A stretch of 40,118 nucleotides of DNA from a bacterium (GTDB lineage Bacteria > Patescibacteriota > Minisyncoccia > Sungbacterales > HO2-52-23). The notes below the pieces were generated by a model, which saw nothing but the letters and a program-made list of their open reading frames with translations, did no database searches and was not told the DNA's origin. The translations under genes and the position numbers were made by a program. This document shows, piece after piece, positions 14,426 to 22,444 of the stretch. The DNA is taken from positions 1 through 40,118 of the forward strand of contig JAUYPW010000014.1 in the NCBI GenBank assembly GCA_030697525.1, given 5' to 3'. Numbering within the stretch: position 1 is the first letter of the stretch; the number at the start of each line of letters is the position of its first letter.

Positions 14426-15529
14426 TTAAACGCCTATCTCGTGTAGCGCTAGTCCCACCGCCACCGAGAAACCCGGACCTATTTCCTGCAAAACCGGCTG
14501 AATGAACGGCGGCACCGTTAAACGACTAAAGGGGTTTATTTTAAGCACTTCTATACCAAATTTGGCATTTGTGTACTCAACCAATCCTTTTAAGCTAGAT
14601 CCCCCGCCAGTTAAAATAATTTTTTGTATTTTACGAGGCGCTTTTCGATCCTGTAGCGATATCATCCTCTCGATATCAGACATCCAAACCTCCACTAAAG
14701 GAACCATAACCGAGCTAGCTTCCTTGTCTTCCGGTCTATCACTCAAACCGATTTCTTTTTTAAGATTCTCTGCCTGCTCACTTCCTATACTTAAACTGTG
14801 TTCAAGGGTTCTGGTGAGTTCGTTTGATCCCCTACTAAGGTTGTGAGAGACTCGTAAACGGGACTTGTCTACCATAGCAATGGTGGTAAATTGTGAACCT
14901 ATGTTTATTATGGCGGTGGGAGTCTGATCTCGTCCGACCAAAGATCGCGCCATACTGAAAGTCTCCACTTCCATAGCTCTTAGGTTCAGGCCAACCATTT
15001 CGGCAACTTTTTTTATCTTATCAATCATCTGCCGCGGCACAGCCACCACCAGCACCTCTATTTTCTCCGCCCCCTCCTCATCCGTGAGAATGTCCCAATC
15101 CATTACAACCTCTGACAAAGAGATTGGAATGTATTTTCTGGCTTCAAACGGAATAGCGGTCGCTATCTCCTCTCGGGGAATAACCGGAAAAGTTACCATA
15201 GCTACAAAACTTGAAGTTGCCGGAATAGCTATAACCGCATCTTTGGTCGTAACTCTGGATTCACGCAGGATATCTTTAATAAGTTCTGCCAGTTTACTGT
15301 CCAGATACTTAACAAAACCGCTGCCAATTCCCGAAGTTTCTGTAAAATAAGATTTGTTCTGAAGTTCGCCATAAGTTTCCAGGATCGCTCGTCCCGAATC
15401 GTATTTCAATTGTACTACTTTGCTGGAGGAGACTCCAATATCAATTCCAACCACTCTCGTGGGAGATCCAGAGAGAGATTTAAAGCTAAAACCCGGTATA
15501 TTAAGTTTTCTCAAAAAAGACAAATCCAC
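14426..15529 (-). CDS. pilM: Type IV pilus assembly ATPase PilM
   Basis: Actin-like cytoplasmic protein of the pilus platform. I place the start at GTG 15529 (VDLSFLRKLNIPGF, 367 residues), four bases after the start predicted from an extended -10 promoter. A longer in-frame GTG at 15583 adds 18 residues that overlap the promoter. Motifs are VVGIDIGVSSSKVVQL (phosphate 1), the FEARKYIPI segment, INIGSQFTTIAMVD (phosphate 2) and KIILTGGGSSLKGL (adenosine site). It is the first gene of the minus-strand pilus operon and is divergent from comF, whose ATG begins 54 bases away. Confidence 0.95.
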   Translation of the reverse strand: MDLSFLRKLNIPGFSFKSLSGSPTRVVGIDIGVSSSKVVQLKYDSGRAILETYGELQNKSYFTETSGIGSGFVKYLDSKLAELIKDILRESRVTTKDAVIAIPATSSFVAMVTFPVIPREEIATAIPFEARKYIPISLSEVVMDWDILTDEEGAEKIEVLVVAVPRQMIDKIKKVAEMVGLNLRAMEVETFSMARSLVGRDQTPTAIINIGSQFTTIAMVDKSRLRVSHNLSRGSNELTRTLEHSLSIGSEQAENLKKEIGLSDRPEDKEASSVMVPLVEVWMSDIERMISLQDRKAPRKIQKIILTGGGSSLKGLVEYTNAKFGIEVLKINPFSRLTVPPFIQPVLQEIGPGFSVAVGLALHEIGV

Positions 15530-15539
15530 CAATACTTTT

Positions 15540-15548
15540 ATTATATCA
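15540..15548 (-). promoter_or_regulatory. Extended -10 promoter of the pilus operon
   Basis: On the minus strand TGA directly precedes TATAAT (15545 to 15540), an extended -10 element; no good -35 box is seen. The predicted start near 15533 lies only about four bases before the GTG proposed for pilM. Confidence 0.6.
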
Positions 15549-15571
15549 TGTTTCAACGGTTTTAAATCAGC

Positions 15572-15577
15572 TAAAAT
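15572..15577 (+). promoter_or_regulatory. Predicted -10 box of comF, leaderless spacing
   Basis: TAAAAT at 15572-15577 places the expected transcription start at 15584, the A of the comF ATG. The -35 region is weak (TTTCAA at 15551-15556, short spacer). The position is what supports it; the -35 does not. Confidence 0.4.
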
Positions 15578-15583
15578 ATCCAC

Positions 15584-16285
15584 ATGAATAAACTCGTTAG
15601 AATAAAGGCGATTTTGCTTGATTTACTTTTTCCATGTTTTTGTATGGGCTGTAAGAAAGAAGGGTCGTTTCTCTGTCAACACTGCCGTTCCCTATTAAAA
15701 ACCATTCCTCCGACCTGTTTTGTCTGCCACAAGCTAAGTTGGCCCAGTGGAAGAACCTGCGATTCCTGCCGCCCAAAAACAGCCATTTACGCTTTTTTAT
15801 CCCCTTTCTCATATGGAGATGAGGCTATAAAAGAATTAATTCATCATCTTAAATATAATCGGGTGAGGGGCCTCGCTGAAATTCTTGCCGATTTGCTGAA
15901 GGATTATCTGCAAAAATATAAAATCTGGCTCCCTAAAGAAGCTTTGCTTATACCTATTCCTTTGCACAAAACCCGCCAAAGAGAGCGGGGTTTCAACCAA
16001 ACCGAACTTATAGCTAAGGTCTTCACCTCCGAAACAAGCTTAATTCTGGCCAAAGATGTTTTAATAAAAACGAAACCCACCAAATCTCAAATAGAGCTTT
16101 CTTCAGAAGAAAGAAGAAAAAATTTATCCGGTGTTTTTACAGTAAGTAAGCCGCAGGAAATACAGGGTAAAACCATCATCCTCTTGGACGACGTAAAGAC
16201 CACCGGCACCACTTTGGAAGAAGCGGCTACTACTTTAAAATCCGCCGGAGCCAAAAGAGTTTGGGCTATGACTGTGGCACATTGA
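15584..16285 (+). CDS. comF: ComF family phosphoribosyltransferase-like competence protein
   Basis: A 233-residue protein of the ComF/GntX family needed for DNA uptake in competent bacteria. The N-terminal zinc ribbon has cysteines at 18, 20, 23, 31, 34, 45, 48, 59 and 62 (FPCFCMGCK, CQHC, CFVC, CDSC). The PRTase domain has LKYNRVRGLAEILADLL, PIPLHKTRQRERGFNQTELIA and the PRPP loop ILLDDVKTTGTT near the C-terminus. It is divergent from the pilus operon, which fits a pilus used in DNA uptake. The stop codon overlaps the -35 box of the next promoter. Confidence 0.95.
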   Translation: MNKLVRIKAILLDLLFPCFCMGCKKEGSFLCQHCRSLLKTIPPTCFVCHKLSWPSGRTCDSCRPKTAIYAFLSPFSYGDEAIKELIHHLKYNRVRGLAEILADLLKDYLQKYKIWLPKEALLIPIPLHKTRQRERGFNQTELIAKVFTSETSLILAKDVLIKTKPTKSQIELSSEERRKNLSGVFTVSKPQEIQGKTIILLDDVKTTGTTLEEAATTLKSAGAKRVWAMTVAH

Positions 16286-16310
16286 CATTTTATGCGTAAA
16301 AATGTAATAT
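16282..16310 (+). promoter_or_regulatory. Strong sigma70-type promoter for two small genes
   Basis: Consensus TTGACA (16282-16287), 17-base spacer, TAATAT (16305-16310), predicted start near 16317. The -35 box overlaps the comF stop codon (16283-16285). Confidence 0.75.
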
Positions 16311-16373
16311 ATAGACAAGAAGTGGCCTTTTAAAACCGTGTCGGGGTGTAGCAAAAACCACCCGGAGGAATTG

Positions 16374-16595
16374 ATGAGTGAGAGAGGAAATTTGTTGAAG
16401 AGAAAAAATACCATTATGTTCAGACTAAGGAACATGGAACGGGAAGCGCTGGACATCCACTCTCAAACTCTAAACCCACAATCATCCAGCATAGCTTTGC
16501 AAAGACTGCGGGATTTGACACGCCAAATAGAATCGGCCCGAAAAGAACTTGAAAGCGCACAAATGGCGCTATATCGGGATTGCCGCAACCAATGA
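16374..16595 (+). CDS. Small helical hypothetical protein
   Basis: A 73-residue charged protein, MSERGNLLKRKNTIMF through LESAQMALYRDCRNQ, predicted to be almost entirely helical and likely coiled coil (LQRLRDLTRQIESARKELESAQ). The start is set by a strong GGAGGA site seven bases upstream of the ATG; an earlier in-frame ATG at 16338 has no SD. It is the first gene after a consensus promoter and is followed 20 bases later by a second small gene. No family recognised. Confidence 0.65.
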   Translation: MSERGNLLKRKNTIMFRLRNMEREALDIHSQTLNPQSSSIALQRLRDLTRQIESARKELESAQMALYRDCRNQ

Positions 16596-16615
16596 AAGCA
16601 GAAAAAGGAGAAAAA

Positions 16616-16798
16616 ATGGCCAATACCGACGGAAGAATGAGTGTCAGGGTAAGGCTTTCGGAGATCATGGAACTGGTTATGTCTGTTCCTATGTTTAGCG
16701 ATATCTATACGGTGGATTTACGACTTACCCGAGAGCAAATAGAGAAACTACAGGAACGAAATATTTGGTATGCCAATCTGGTAGAGAGAGATTCTTGA
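16616..16798 (+). CDS. Small hypothetical protein
   Basis: A 60-residue protein starting MANTDGRMSVRVRLSEIMEL, with a strong AAGGAG site five bases before the ATG. The C-terminal half (VDLRLTREQIEKLQERNIWYANLVERDS) has an alternating hydrophobic pattern typical of a short helix-hairpin. No membrane segment or signal peptide. It is the second gene of a two-gene unit ending in a bidirectional terminator. No family recognised. Confidence 0.6.
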   Translation: MANTDGRMSVRVRLSEIMELVMSVPMFSDIYTVDLRLTREQIEKLQERNIWYANLVERDS

Positions 16799-16808
16799 CC
16801 AAAAAAAC

Positions 16809-16836
16809 AAACAGCGAGATTTCTTCGCTGTTTTTT
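16809..16836. terminator. Bidirectional terminator
   Basis: AAACAGCGA (16809-16817), seven-base loop, TCGCTGTTT (16825-16833), with T-runs on both strands. Confidence 0.85.
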
Positions 16837-16906
16837 CGTTTCCTTTAAAATATAAATACGGAGGGTAGTAAAAATGGTTGCGAGGAGGATTGGGTAAGTC
16901 ATTTTT

Positions 16907-17081
16907 CAGAAATAGCGGGTCGAGGCCATACCTTGAGGAGACCATAATGAGCCGAGCGGGCAGGGTTTTTCTGCCTCCGCCAACTGGCGGAGGCAGAAAA
17001 GAGCGAGGCTATTCTTTAGAAAAATTTCTCGCTGGGGAATTTTTGCGTGTCTCCGAGAGGTGTGGCCGAGAACCCGCGACA
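16907..17081 (+). repeat. Long palindromic repeat element A
   Basis: An element of about 175 bp between converging genes (the small-gene unit and the second pilB). The outer arms are imperfectly complementary (16924-16942 with 17049-17067, 15 of 19 positions, some of the others G-T). At its centre is a perfect 15-base stem with a four-base loop (16967-16981 and 16986-17000). An inverted copy lies at 26774-26931: the outer about 60 bases on each side are nearly identical, while the central hairpin differs in sequence. A long frame crosses it (16878-17441) but is judged spurious. No transposase is present. Confidence 0.85.
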
Positions 17082-17123
17082 ATGACAAAAGGGAGAAATG
17101 GGAATAAGGGGAATAAACTATTT

Positions 17124-18896
17124 TTATTCCGAAGTGACTCTCAAAACTTCTTCAATCGTCGTCACCTTCTGCGCCGCGCGGATAAAACCCTCCTCCAACA
17201 TCGTAAGCATACCTTCCCCCCTCGCCCTCTTTTCAATCTCATCCGAAGTGGCATTTTTTACCACCATTTCTTTTATAGATTCTGTGACCTCCAAAACCTC
17301 ATGAATACCGATTCTTCCTTTATACCCCTCCGGACACTCGGCGGTCTTTTTCGGCCTCCCCCACTCCATGTTTTCCAAAGTCATGTTTTGATCTGTCACT
17401 TTTTCTTTTTTCAGAATTTCCAATGTTCTGTCGAAATCTAGATCCTTTTTCAAACTTCCTATTTGATCGGAGGTGAGTTTATAGGCCTCTTGTTCCGGAC
17501 AAAGCCGTCTAACCAGCCTTTGAGATATGACCGCGCTTACCGTCGAAGCAATTAGAAAGGGTTCCACTTTCATATCAATCAGGCGGGGTATGGCTCCCGC
17601 GGCGGAATTGGTATGCAAAGTGGAGAGAACCAAGTGTCCGGTGAGCGCCGCGTTTATAGCCAAAGAGGCGGTCTCATTGTCGCGTATCTCGCCCACCATA
17701 ATTATATTCGGGTCTTGGCGCAAAAGTGAGCGCAAGCCATTGGCAAAAGTAAAACCAATATCCGGCCTCACTTGAGTTTGGTTTATGCGCGGCATTCGGT
17801 ATTCAATAGGATCCTCAACCGTAGAAATATTTACTGCCGGAGTATTCAGCATCTCCAAAATTGTATAAAGCGTGGTGGTCTTTCCGGAACCTGTGGGGCC
17901 GGTGGCCAGAATTATTCCGGTAGGTCTTTTTATGGCGCGCTGGATTCTTTCCAAATTTATCCCCCAAAAACCCAACTCCTCCAAAGAAAAGCCCTTAACT
18001 GATTCTGGTAAAAGACGCATGACAACCTTTTCACCTTCGGAAGTCGGCAGAACAGAGACACGGAAAGAAATTTTATACTGCTCCGTTTCTATTTTGAAAC
18101 GTCCGTCTTGCGGCAGACGATGCTCATCTAGCTTCAAATTAGACACGACTTTGATGCGCGCCACCACACCGGTAGAGATTTGTTTGGGCAGGGTCATGGC
18201 CTCATGCAAAATGCCATCAATCCGATAACGAACTAAAACCTCTTTTTCCATAGGTTCAATATGTATATCGGATGCGCTTTGTAAAATGGCGTGGCGAATC
18301 AAAGTATCCACTATGCGGATAACTGGCAAATCCTCGGCAAGTTTTTTTAAATCTTCCGCATTTTCCTCGCCATTGCCGCCCTCCTTCACCGCATTCATTG
18401 TCTCGCCCGCCTGTCCGGCAATTACTGATTCTTTTTTTATAATATCCCCGAATTCCGCCTCCAGCGTCTTTTGGTATTGCTTGAGAACGTGCTGGATGGA
18501 TTCTGGAGTGGTCAGACGTGGCAGAACACGAAAACCATCCTTTTTACGAACAAATTCAATGGTCTGTATGTCGTCGGGATCCAACATAGCCACTTCCAAA
18601 TTTTTACCTGTTTTTCGGAAAGGTACGATATTGTGAGTCCGCGATATCGGCTCGGGGATGATTTCCAATATTTTCGGATCAATAATTTCGTGGGTTAGAT
18701 CTACAAAAGGAATACCCAATATATAAGCCTCAAGCCGTCTTATGTCCTCTTCCTTCAAAAAACCCAGATTAAGTAAAATCTCTCGGAGTTTTTTTCCGGT
18801 TTTGACAGTTTCTTCTTCGGCCTTTTTTAGCTGATCAACTTTAATTAGTCCCGAATCCAGCAAAAAAGCTTTTAATTGTCCTTCTTCAACATGCAT
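17124..18896 (-). CDS. Second PilB/GspE-family type IV pilus ATPase
   Basis: A 590-residue secretion/pilus ATPase paralogous to the one at 11200-12903. The N-terminal MshEN-type domain spans about 1-150 (LKEEDIRRLEAYILGIPFVDL, LEVAMLDPDD). The motor domain has SDIHIEP, Walker A GPTGSGKTT, TVEDPIEYRMP, Walker B IIMVGEIRDNETA and LTGHLVLSTLHT. The cysteine region again has only single cysteines (RLCPEQ, AECPEG). The linker and an inserted region near the C-terminus (DLDFDRTLEILKKEKV) are longer than in the first copy. It is the last gene of a cluster of sensor kinases and receivers, with repeat element C between it and the receivers, which suggests that those proteins regulate it. Confidence 0.95.
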   Translation of the reverse strand: MHVEEGQLKAFLLDSGLIKVDQLKKAEEETVKTGKKLREILLNLGFLKEEDIRRLEAYILGIPFVDLTHEIIDPKILEIIPEPISRTHNIVPFRKTGKNLEVAMLDPDDIQTIEFVRKKDGFRVLPRLTTPESIQHVLKQYQKTLEAEFGDIIKKESVIAGQAGETMNAVKEGGNGEENAEDLKKLAEDLPVIRIVDTLIRHAILQSASDIHIEPMEKEVLVRYRIDGILHEAMTLPKQISTGVVARIKVVSNLKLDEHRLPQDGRFKIETEQYKISFRVSVLPTSEGEKVVMRLLPESVKGFSLEELGFWGINLERIQRAIKRPTGIILATGPTGSGKTTTLYTILEMLNTPAVNISTVEDPIEYRMPRINQTQVRPDIGFTFANGLRSLLRQDPNIIMVGEIRDNETASLAINAALTGHLVLSTLHTNSAAGAIPRLIDMKVEPFLIASTVSAVISQRLVRRLCPEQEAYKLTSDQIGSLKKDLDFDRTLEILKKEKVTDQNMTLENMEWGRPKKTAECPEGYKGRIGIHEVLEVTESIKEMVVKNATSDEIEKRARGEGMLTMLEEGFIRAAQKVTTIEEVLRVTSE

Positions 18897-18910
18897 TTAA
18901 AATTAGTTGC

Positions 18911-19048
18911 GGTCGAGGCCATTGCGCTCGCAGACAATGGGAAGAGCGATTTGCTTGGTTCACCAATCTTTTGGTGAAAATCGCGACGACCCTTAGTGAG
19001 GCCGCCGCAGGAGTGGCCGAGTCGTGTCTGCGAGCGCAATGGCCGAGA
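18911..19048. repeat. Long palindromic repeat element C
   Basis: A 138-bp element between a response regulator gene and the second pilB. The outer arms are a perfect 20-base inverted repeat (18917-18936 and 19025-19044, beginning GGCCATTGCG) and start with GGTC-GGCCA as in elements A and B. The inside has a nested hairpin: GCGATT/AATCGC around TTCACCAA-TCTT-TTGGTGAA (18946-18984). No coding frame fits the gap. It may separate expression of the ATPase from the upstream signalling genes. Confidence 0.8.
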
Positions 19049-19058
19049 AAACTGCAAC

Positions 19059-19424
19059 TTACCCGAGTACTTCTCTTATTTTGTTTATTACCTCCGAAAT
19101 TTTGTAGTCTGTTTTAACCATATACGATTTTGCGCCCAAGCTCATGGCCCTTTCAATATCTTCAGCTCTTTCAAGATTAGATAGAACAAGAACCGGAATA
19201 TCTTGAGTGTCCGGATCTTTTTTAAGCTCTTCCAGAACCATAAAACCGTCCTTTTTGGGAAGAATTAGGTCAAGCAGTATCAAGTCCGGATGTCCGCTTT
19301 TGGCCATACGAAGACCCGTCTCTCCATCCAGAGCCTGAATATTTTCATATCCTGTTTCCTGCAACATCTCACTTAAAGCTTTTTGCAAAGCAGATTCATC
19401 TTCTATGAAAAGTATTTTTTTCAT
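19059..19424 (-). CDS. Single-domain response regulator
   Basis: A 121-residue receiver domain: acidic pair E8-D9, phosphorylation site D52 (LILLDLILP), serine S82 (LVLSN) and K104 (YMVKTDY). It has no output domain. It starts by a four-base ATGA overlap with the double-receiver gene, indicating tight co-translation. It is part of the kinase-FIST-kinase-receiver cluster upstream of the second pilB. Confidence 0.93.
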   Translation of the reverse strand: MKKILFIEDESALQKALSEMLQETGYENIQALDGETGLRMAKSGHPDLILLDLILPKKDGFMVLEELKKDPDTQDIPVLVLSNLERAEDIERAMSLGAKSYMVKTDYKISEVINKIREVLG

Positions 19425-20242
19425 AAGTAGCGTTTGGCAATCACCTTATCAATTTTATCCTGTATTTCATCAAGAAAAAAGTGGGCCTTAACGAGATAAT
19501 CATCCACTCCGAGTCTTTTTGTCCGCTCCATCTGTTCGGGTTCTCCCAAATTGCTTAAAACTATGACCGGCAATTCTTTGGTCTCGGGGTTCCTACGCAT
19601 CTCCTCCAGTACCTGAAAGCCGTCTATGCCCGGCATAACCAGATCCAGAAGAACAATTATGGGCAATTTACCTTTTAAAAATTCCAGGGCTTCCTTGCCG
19701 CTTGTGGCCTCCGCAACTTCAAAACCGTCTTTTTTAAGTTTATTCACCAAAAGCTTTCTCAAGAAAGCATCATCCTCTACCACCAAAACCAGACCCCTTA
19801 TGCCACCCTGATCCTGCGCTGTTGGTGTTTGATTCTTGGTTTCTCCTTGCATATTGATAGTTTTATTAGACTTTGGGGAAGAAACAAATTTATTTAACTT
19901 ATCCAGAACGTCTTGGGGAGTGAAATCCGTTTTTACCAGAAAATCTTTTACTCCCAATTTTTGAGAACGTTCTATTTCCACATTCTGGCCGGAGTTTGAA
20001 ATTATAATTACCGGAAGCGATTTCAGAATACCTTCGCGATTTAAATCTTCCAATATGTCCATGCCCGATTTTCCGGGCAGAAAAATATCCAGCAAGATTG
20101 CATCCGGTTTTTCGTTTTTTACTTTATCCACAACCCCCAAACCATCTGTGGCGGTAAGGACTTCATAGCCTTCATTTTGTAGCTTTATTTGTATAGCCGC
20201 GAGTAGCGATTTTTCGTCTTCAACAACTAAAATCTTAGGCAT
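19421..20242 (-). CDS. Tandem double-receiver response regulator
   Basis: A 273-residue protein with two receiver domains and nothing else. The first spans about 1-122 (D52 in ILLDIFLP, S82, K104); a Ser/Thr/Gln-rich linker follows (about 122-150, NQTPTAQDQGG); the second spans about 151-273 (D200 in VLLDLVMPGIDG, S230, K252 in YLVKAHF). All phosphorylation residues are present in both. Such proteins act as phosphate relays or as docking switches without DNA binding. It begins nine bases after the kinase gene at 20251 and overlaps the next receiver by four bases. Confidence 0.93.
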   Translation of the reverse strand: MPKILVVEDEKSLLAAIQIKLQNEGYEVLTATDGLGVVDKVKNEKPDAILLDIFLPGKSGMDILEDLNREGILKSLPVIIISNSGQNVEIERSQKLGVKDFLVKTDFTPQDVLDKLNKFVSSPKSNKTINMQGETKNQTPTAQDQGGIRGLVLVVEDDAFLRKLLVNKLKKDGFEVAEATSGKEALEFLKGKLPIIVLLDLVMPGIDGFQVLEEMRRNPETKELPVIVLSNLGEPEQMERTKRLGVDDYLVKAHFFLDEIQDKIDKVIAKRYL

Positions 20243-20250
20243 TTTTAATA

Positions 20251-21228
20251 TTATATATGATTATTCCCTTGCACAAAATTTTTCATTTCAGCCTTAACTG
20301 GAGACTTGCCCATCGGGCCTTTTTTAGGTATCACCACACTGAAAGTACTGCCGTTTCCTACTTCAGATTCTACCTCAATGACCCCCCCGTGTCTAAGAGC
20401 TATGTTCTGCGAGAGAAAAAGTCCCAAGCCACTGCCGTTGGGAAACATCTTTATAGCCCCTTCGGATCGATAGAATTTAGTAAAAATCTGCTTTTTTTCT
20501 TCGGGAGTAATACCTATGCCGGTGTCTTTTACTGATATAGAAACTTTGGAACCTTGGCTTTTTATTGTTACAAATACTTTCCCGCCATTTGGAGTATAGG
20601 ATATGGAATTTTCCACCAGATTTTGCACAACCATTATAATCTTGTCCTTGTCTATTACCGCCATTACTCTGTCCTCGTTTTTTTCTAGAATTAATTCAAC
20701 ATTTTTCTGCTTGGCTGTGTTGGCCAAAGCCCCCAAAACTTCTTTAACCAGTGGGAGAACATCTTCCTCCTGAAATGAGTAAGAAAACCGTCCGCTTTCT
20801 ATTCTTGAGACGTTTAAAAGGTCGTTAACAAGCTTGATCATCCGCTCGTTGGTCTCATAACAGGCTTGAAGATATTCCGTCTGACTTACTGTCACTTGTC
20901 CTAAGTCTCCGTCCAGAAAAAGTCGCAAGGTCCATTTTACAGCCGAAAGAGGGGTGCGCAGTTGGTGAGCCGCCACCGTGACAAAGTGAGTCTTGGCCTG
21001 ATCCATTTCCCTCAAGGTTTCCAAGGTTTGAGAAAGTTCAAAATCGCGTCGTACCAATGTTTTGGAAGTACGATCCAGTTCAATTAGTTTTTGCTGATTT
21101 TCGGCTCTAAGTTTCCTGACTTCTTGCCGATGCTTTGCAAATACTATCAAACTACCAAGGACACCAACCGCCACACCCGCGGATAGGTGTGTCACAAACA
21201 TATCAATTATACTGGTATCTTCCGGCAT
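20251..21228 (-). CDS. Membrane-anchored histidine kinase
   Basis: A 325-residue kinase with one N-terminal membrane helix (about 14-30), a coiled-coil linker (EVRKLRAENQQKLIELDRTSKTLVRRDFELSQTLETLREMD), a dimerisation/phosphoacceptor helix with H88 (AAHQLRTPLSAVKW), and a HATPase_c domain with N box (VQNLVENSISYTPNGG), G1 (VKDTGIGITPE) and G2 (NGSGLGLFLSQNIA). There is no outside sensor domain, so it probably receives its input from a partner, possibly the FIST protein whose gene ends 11 bases upstream. Partner receivers follow directly downstream. Confidence 0.95.
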   Translation of the reverse strand: MPEDTSIIDMFVTHLSAGVAVGVLGSLIVFAKHRQEVRKLRAENQQKLIELDRTSKTLVRRDFELSQTLETLREMDQAKTHFVTVAAHQLRTPLSAVKWTLRLFLDGDLGQVTVSQTEYLQACYETNERMIKLVNDLLNVSRIESGRFSYSFQEEDVLPLVKEVLGALANTAKQKNVELILEKNEDRVMAVIDKDKIIMVVQNLVENSISYTPNGGKVFVTIKSQGSKVSISVKDTGIGITPEEKKQIFTKFYRSEGAIKMFPNGSGLGLFLSQNIALRHGGVIEVESEVGNGSTFSVVIPKKGPMGKSPVKAEMKNFVQGNNHI

Positions 21229-21239
21229 ATCCTGTATGT

Positions 21240-22424
21240 TTATTCTCCTATCACAACCAAAGTCATGGTCTCATTGTGGAAATAAGCGGGGGTTCCTTTT
21301 TTACCTAGTAAGGGCCCTTGCTCGCCGTAAGTATAGAAACCGATCATGGGCACATTTTCACCAAGGCTTTTTTGTACAGTTTGATTTTCTTCATGACAGC
21401 GTATTCCCAAAAGTTTATTCCTGGCCATGCAGTTGAACATCAAGATAAATCTAGCTGGACGGCCTTCAAGTTGATTAAGAGCAACTTCCGCGGCGGCTTG
21501 AGCCGCTTTTATAGCCCGATCACGGTCTCCTATCATAATATGCACCATGGTTCCCTCGGGTATGGCCGCCGCCATGGATATCTCTCCCTTGTCGTTTGCA
21601 ATCACAGGATCACGAATCAAAAGTTCGTCACTACCCTCCACCCTAATTCCTATGGGATATGTATAGGCCATACGCGCCAGCGGCTCTTTTACAAGTTCCG
21701 AAGCTTCTTTACCGAAGTAATCTTCATACATTTTTAAAGCTGGCTTACCATCTATTTCTTTGAGCCACACGCCGTCAGTTTTGGTAACCTTCATTGGAAG
21801 CCCTACTGGTTCCCAGCCGTGTTTGATACCAAAACCGTAAGCAAAGTTACCTGAAAATCCTATAGCCACCACAGAGTCGGTAAGAACTTTGTCGTTGTAG
21901 TATTCGTAAGTTTTTTTAAAAAGATAATCGTCTCCCAAAGACCCGCCGATAACCGGAAAATTTACCCCCATGACCGATTTGACCCCCTCCACCAAAGCAG
22001 CGCCATTGGCCGTCATGCCATCCGGCAGTATAACCAACAGGTCGGGCTTTTGCCCTCCATTATTTTTTATTACATCTTGCGCCACGGCAGCCCCGGCCTT
22101 AAAACTGTCTGCCGCAACACCACCACTCACGCCGAGTGTAAATTTAACCTGATCCGCGGCAATAGCCATGACATTTACGGATTCAAAAGTGGTATTCCAG
22201 GAAACAATCTCCCCCGCCGCGCTTCCACCCACAATCGGCACACCGGGAAAAACATCATTAAGTCCAGCCAAAACATCTTCCTGCTTATATTTTATAGAGG
22301 AGAAGGCAAATACTATAGAAGGTTTAACGCCCCCCAATTTGTCTTGAGCCTCGCGAGCCGCATCCGCGGCGGCTCGACGATGATCAGTTAGATTTTGATT
22401 AAGACCGGCACCAGCTTTTATCAT
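21240..22424 (-). CDS. FIST-domain sensor protein
   Basis: A 394-residue soluble protein with FIST_N (about 25-225: PSIVFAFSSIKYKQEDVLAGLNDVFPGVPIVGGSAAGEI) and FIST_C (about 226-375: GEQGPLLGKK and the NCMARNKLLG segment) domains. FIST is a sensory module that binds small ligands, thought to include amino acids, and is usually linked to kinases, chemoreceptors or cyclic-di-GMP enzymes. Here it is a free-standing protein encoded between two histidine kinases, 11 and 20 bases from them. It has no signal peptide, so it should be in the cytosol. A role as ligand sensor for the kinase pair is inferred from context. Confidence 0.92.
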   Translation of the reverse strand: MIKAGAGLNQNLTDHRRAAADAAREAQDKLGGVKPSIVFAFSSIKYKQEDVLAGLNDVFPGVPIVGGSAAGEIVSWNTTFESVNVMAIAADQVKFTLGVSGGVAADSFKAGAAVAQDVIKNNGGQKPDLLVILPDGMTANGAALVEGVKSVMGVNFPVIGGSLGDDYLFKKTYEYYNDKVLTDSVVAIGFSGNFAYGFGIKHGWEPVGLPMKVTKTDGVWLKEIDGKPALKMYEDYFGKEASELVKEPLARMAYTYPIGIRVEGSDELLIRDPVIANDKGEISMAAAIPEGTMVHIMIGDRDRAIKAAQAAAEVALNQLEGRPARFILMFNCMARNKLLGIRCHEENQTVQKSLGENVPMIGFYTYGEQGPLLGKKGTPAYFHNETMTLVVIGE

Positions 22425-22444
22425 AAATATTTTGTGGTTAATTA

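Noticed and set aside
16878-17441. A 187-codon plus-strand frame across repeat element A
   Set aside because: It runs through a palindromic repeat, then antisense to the end of the second pilB gene; its composition looks like translated repeat (RRHLLRRADKTLLQ) and it has no SD or domain.
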